Assembly (NCBI RefSeq): GCF_019931195.1
Contig: NZ_JAIOUO010000004.1
Span: 310,001 to 374,000 of the forward strand
Length of the DNA stretch: 64,000 nucleotides
Origin: Marinobacter sp. F4216
GTDB taxonomy: Bacteria; Pseudomonadota; Gammaproteobacteria; Pseudomonadales; Oleiphilaceae
Direction: 5' to 3'
Shown: in pieces, positions 63,127-64,000 of the stretch
Layout: each line of letters starts with the position of its first letter
How positions within the stretch are numbered: the first letter of the stretch is position 1
Program-made: the position numbers and the translations under genes
Notes under the pieces: model-generated
Database searches by the model: none
Told to the model about the DNA's origin: nothing
Seen by the model: only the letters and a program-made list of their open reading frames with translations

Positions 63127-63750
63127 CTAGAGCCCGGCAACAGTATCAATTGGTAACAGATTACTCGGGGGCGAATCCGTGCCAGTGGTCTCCTCGTGAT
63201 GGGATGCGCGGGCCTCCACCACGTATCGCAGAGGGCCACCGGCGGTCATCCCGTCAAACGGGTAACAGGTCACCAGAATCAGGCTGTTGCGGGCAAGCTG
63301 TCCGGTATTCAAACGATGTTTTCGACTGTCGATCACCCGACTGGAAATCACCCGGTAATACCGCCAGCGCCCGTCACGGCTCTGCAGCTGCACAAGGTGC
63401 CCGGGTTCCAGTTGCTGCAGTGGCTTGAAATGCGTGTCCCGATGGCCAGCAATCACCACCGGCCCGGAGCCGTTCTGATAACCGTAGAACCAACCCGGCC
63501 CAAACGCCAGACTCTCGCCATCACTGCCAGACAGCACAATCATGGACTGCGCCTGCTCCGGCAGGATTAACCGGGCCACCGGCCAGGTATCCGCCCAGGG
63601 CCAGGGGCGCACATCGGTTTGTCTCGCCTGGCTTTCTGCCCAGGCCATGGTGAGCAGTTCCTGAGCCACAAGCGCCTTCAGGGGCACCCAGAGCCCCGCC
63701 ATCAGTAATCCCGATGACAGAACAAACAGCGTCAGCCACACCCGCTTCAT
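63127..63750 (-). CDS. Class GN sortase
   Basis: A 207-residue membrane-anchored transpeptidase of the sortase group found in gram-negative bacteria. One N-terminal span (4-24) leads to the catalytic domain with H103 in VIAGHRDTHF, C162 in LILVTCYPF and R175 in GPLRYVVEA, the complete His-Cys-Arg triad. It would cleave and anchor the protein encoded immediately upstream on the same strand, whose stop overlaps its start (ATGA). Most genomes with this class carry just this two-gene pair. Confidence 0.92.
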   Translation of the reverse strand: MKRVWLTLFVLSSGLLMAGLWVPLKALVAQELLTMAWAESQARQTDVRPWPWADTWPVARLILPEQAQSMIVLSGSDGESLAFGPGWFYGYQNGSGPVVIAGHRDTHFKPLQQLEPGHLVQLQSRDGRWRYYRVISSRVIDSRKHRLNTGQLARNSLILVTCYPFDGMTAGGPLRYVVEARASHHEETTGTDSPPSNLLPIDTVAGL

Positions 63751-64000
63751 TGTTCCGCCCTCCCCCGTAACCAGGCGAACACCAGCGCCAGCGTTCCACC
63801 GATCAGCCCCAGCAAGGTAAACAGGGGCCAGCCCGTAGCGGTCTGGGGGTAACGCAACATCCCTGGCTGTGTGCCGGCTGGCAACAGGGTCGGCACAGGG
63901 TCGGTGGAGAGCGTCGCGCCGGAGGGGCGGACCGGCTGCCGGTCGACGGCAACGAAGGCGGTGTAGGGCGACAGCACACCATGGTCCATTGAGACCCGGG
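63747..64000 (-). CDS. Sortase target protein, C-terminal end (partial)
   Basis: The last 84 residues of a protein that runs off the right edge. The visible piece has HGVLSPYTAFVAVD, the conserved block near the end of the marine proteobacterial sortase target family, whose N-terminal parts are VIT and von Willebrand A domains. The tail carries a sorting signal: YPQTATG, a hydrophobic span of about 20 residues (PLFTLLGLIGGTLALVFAWL) and the basic RGRAEQ. Its stop overlaps the sortase start, so the enzyme and its substrate are translated together. Confidence 0.85.
   Translation of the reverse strand, partial: RVSMDHGVLSPYTAFVAVDRQPVRPSGATLSTDPVPTLLPAGTQPGMLRYPQTATGWPLFTLLGLIGGTLALVFAWLRGRAEQ

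Overview
The window is 64 kb of a GC-rich gammaproteobacterial chromosome with densely packed housekeeping and metabolic genes. Gene content (FadE, RapA, CysZ, MnmH, TmcA, LasT-like methyltransferase, LysO, Pst system, class GN sortase with its marine proteobacterial target protein) fits a marine heterotroph of the Marinobacter type. The genus is an inference from remembered gene repertoires, not from a search. No rRNA, tRNA, CRISPR, prophage, integron or insertion sequence was seen, and nothing indicates recent transfer.

Layout. 0-12 kb: a gene cut off at the left edge, a Yip1-type membrane protein, glutathione transferase, alanine dehydrogenase, dienelactone hydrolase, a PlsC-type acyltransferase, a cold shock protein with a long leader, the CrcB fluoride channel, FadE, then cysZ-rapA. 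12.0-12.8 kb: a small VanZ-like gene, then a CsrB/RsmZ-like small RNA of about 226 nt with fourteen GGA motifs, several in predicted hairpin loops, ending in a strong terminator. This is the most notable element of the window. 12.8-18.2 kb: a methyltransferase, MnmH, an MscS channel, a YbaK-type deacylase, a UbiH-family hydroxylase and a HIT protein. 18.2-23.8 kb: the complete pstSCAB-phoU operon on the minus strand behind a clear Pho box. 23.8-27.2 kb: thioesterase, MFS transporter, outer-membrane barrel, UppP. 27.2-27.5 kb: a nested set of long inverted repeats between the convergent uppP and uvrD. 27.5-38.9 kb: UvrD, an N-acyl-D-amino-acid deacylase family protein, succinate-semialdehyde dehydrogenase, a histone-deacetylase-fold hydrolase, ThiI, PpnN, cytochrome c and a 3-hydroxyisobutyryl-CoA hydrolase-like protein. 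39-48.5 kb: an ankyrin lipoprotein, DUF2237-TmcA, a second UvrD-like helicase, OmpA, a DUF2834-like protein, and a head-to-head methyltransferase/LasT pair whose start codons overlap. 48.5-57.9 kb: DadA, PPK2, TatD, LysO, DUF2288, aconitase and an MsbA-like exporter. 58-64 kb: a zinc-finger/TPR membrane protein convergent with a rhomboid protease that carries its own C-terminal helical repeats, a signal-less OmpA-domain protein, MAPEG and GlsB proteins, a second PlsC-type acyltransferase, and the class GN sortase with the C-terminal end of its substrate, which runs off the right edge.

How the genes work together. Several genes deal with RNA modification (MnmH, ThiI, TmcA, LasT-like), phosphate and polyphosphate (Pst, PhoU, PPK2), lipid turnover (FadE, thioesterase, two acyltransferases) and envelope functions (UppP, OmpA, sortase, rhomboid, MsbA-like). 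The GGA-rich RNA would act elsewhere by titrating CsrA/RsmA. Several convergent gene pairs with tiny gaps end in hairpins that span both stop codons, which looks like a recurring way of closing transcription units in this genome.
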